A stretch of DNA of 60,143 nucleotides from an uncultured Lentisphaeria bacterium (lineage in GTDB: Bacteria; Verrucomicrobiota; Lentisphaeria; Oligosphaerales; Oligosphaeraceae). Each line of letters starts with the position of its first letter. The first letter of the stretch is position 1. Position numbers and translations under genes: made by a program. Where the stretch lies: the NCBI GenBank assembly GCA_934661755.1, contig CAKUJM010000012.1, positions 1 through 60,143 of the forward strand, read 5' to 3'. Below the pieces are notes generated by a model, which was given only the letters and a program-made list of their open reading frames with translations, had not been told where the DNA came from and searched no databases. This document shows, in pieces, positions 59,684 through 60,143 of the stretch.

Positions 59684-60143
59684 CCACGCCGTCATCACGC
59701 CATGACCCCGTCCGTCCCGGGAGGCCCTGCCCAGCCACCCGCCCTGGCAACTTTATGCCTTCAGCCGCCAGGCTGGCTTGAAAAAGCAATCCCACGCCTT
59801 ACATCATGCGAATTACCGTTCGTTGGAAATAAACCCTCGTCCATGTTTCTTTAGAATCGAAAAATTCTCTTGACCTCAACACGGTTCGAAACAACGTAAA
59901 AATGGTTCGGTTTTGAGAATTTCGAAATTTTCTCAAAATCGGAAGCGGGGAAAAACAGAGAATGGATTTGAGGCGGACGAAACGTCATAGAGTTCGAAAC
60001 TTCGACAAAGCGATACTCTGAAAACATCGAAACGCCGACTTTTACAACCCCCGCCGACTTTTCGAACGAATCTCGAACCTCCGACTTTTCGGTTTGAGTT
60101 CAAACGTTCTCAAACAGAGGTGACGCTCTGAGCTGAAATTCCG
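59684..60143. other. AT-rich gene-free end with TTCGAA palindromes
   Basis: The first ~180 bp carry nothing I recognise. From about 59863 the base composition turns AT-rich and the motif TTCGAA or TCGAAC recurs at least six times. A near-perfect palindrome, TTTTGAGAA (59911-59919) with TTCTCAAAA (59930-59938), encloses TTTCGAAA and extends on both flanks. CCGACTTTT occurs three times near 60030-60090. No ORF of usable length. It could be a regulatory region for a gene beyond the window or a mobile-element end. Confidence 0.6.

Overview
The window looks like a chromosomal stretch of a GC-rich, anaerobic, Gram-negative-type bacterium, most likely of the Lentisphaerota (Victivallales) branch of the PVC group. 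This is inference from gene content: a duplicated prepilin-type protein of the FTLIELLVV / H-X9-DG class, DUF5696 and GH71/99-like sugar hydrolases under a GntR/LacI-type hybrid regulator, an anaerobe-type hybrid cluster protein, ThyX instead of ThyA, and an MlaA-type lipoprotein. No rRNA or species marker is present.

Layout. 1-3200 is accessory DNA: REP-like GC hairpins flank an AT-richer Stealth plus GT8 glycosyltransferase pair, followed by a 5' group II intron fragment and a tiny ORF. 3209-5471 is a tetR-hcp unit. 5700-7400 is a remnant of a phage recombination module (RecE-like nuclease with an internal deletion, AAA ATPase with a run-on end). 7525-9663 is a stand-alone nuclease-helicase (DUF2075), then tRNA-Gln(CTG). 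10373-17652 holds mreB, a thermonuclease, a proline-rich thioredoxin, a primary-like sigma factor, a ketosynthase/acyl carrier protein pair and thyX. 17748-27398 is a minus-strand run: GT4, secreted nitroreductase, an MlaA/hydrolase fusion, LOG protein, secreted proteins of unknown role and aroD.

27530-28320 is an island of repeats with an inverted outer pair. Next comes the most cohesive accessory locus (28500-38008): a regulator with a promoter and a 16-bp palindrome, two prepilin-like proteins (the second thrown out of frame by a poly-C tract), a large secreted GH71/99-like protein with a LamG-like end, a DUF5696 protein, a PhnP-like metallo-hydrolase and an EamA transporter. The last four form a polycistron, with ATGA overlaps at three junctions. 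It reads as a glycan-use locus.

38102-49630 (minus strand) has an H-protein-like gene lacking the lipoyl lysine, a membrane protein, a Ser/Thr kinase, an Opp-type ABC importer without ATPases, a MutL with degenerate endonuclease motifs whose start codon abuts a ~420-bp 9-bp tandem repeat, and hflX behind asd. 50915-59683 (plus strand) is mostly housekeeping with frequent ATGA coupling: rseP, cmk, a WecA/MraY-type transferase, nadC, a lipoprotein, a PhnP-like hydrolase, a hexose-6-phosphate mutarotase, DedA and rmuC. The last 450 bp are AT-rich, gene-free and full of TTCGAA-type palindromes.
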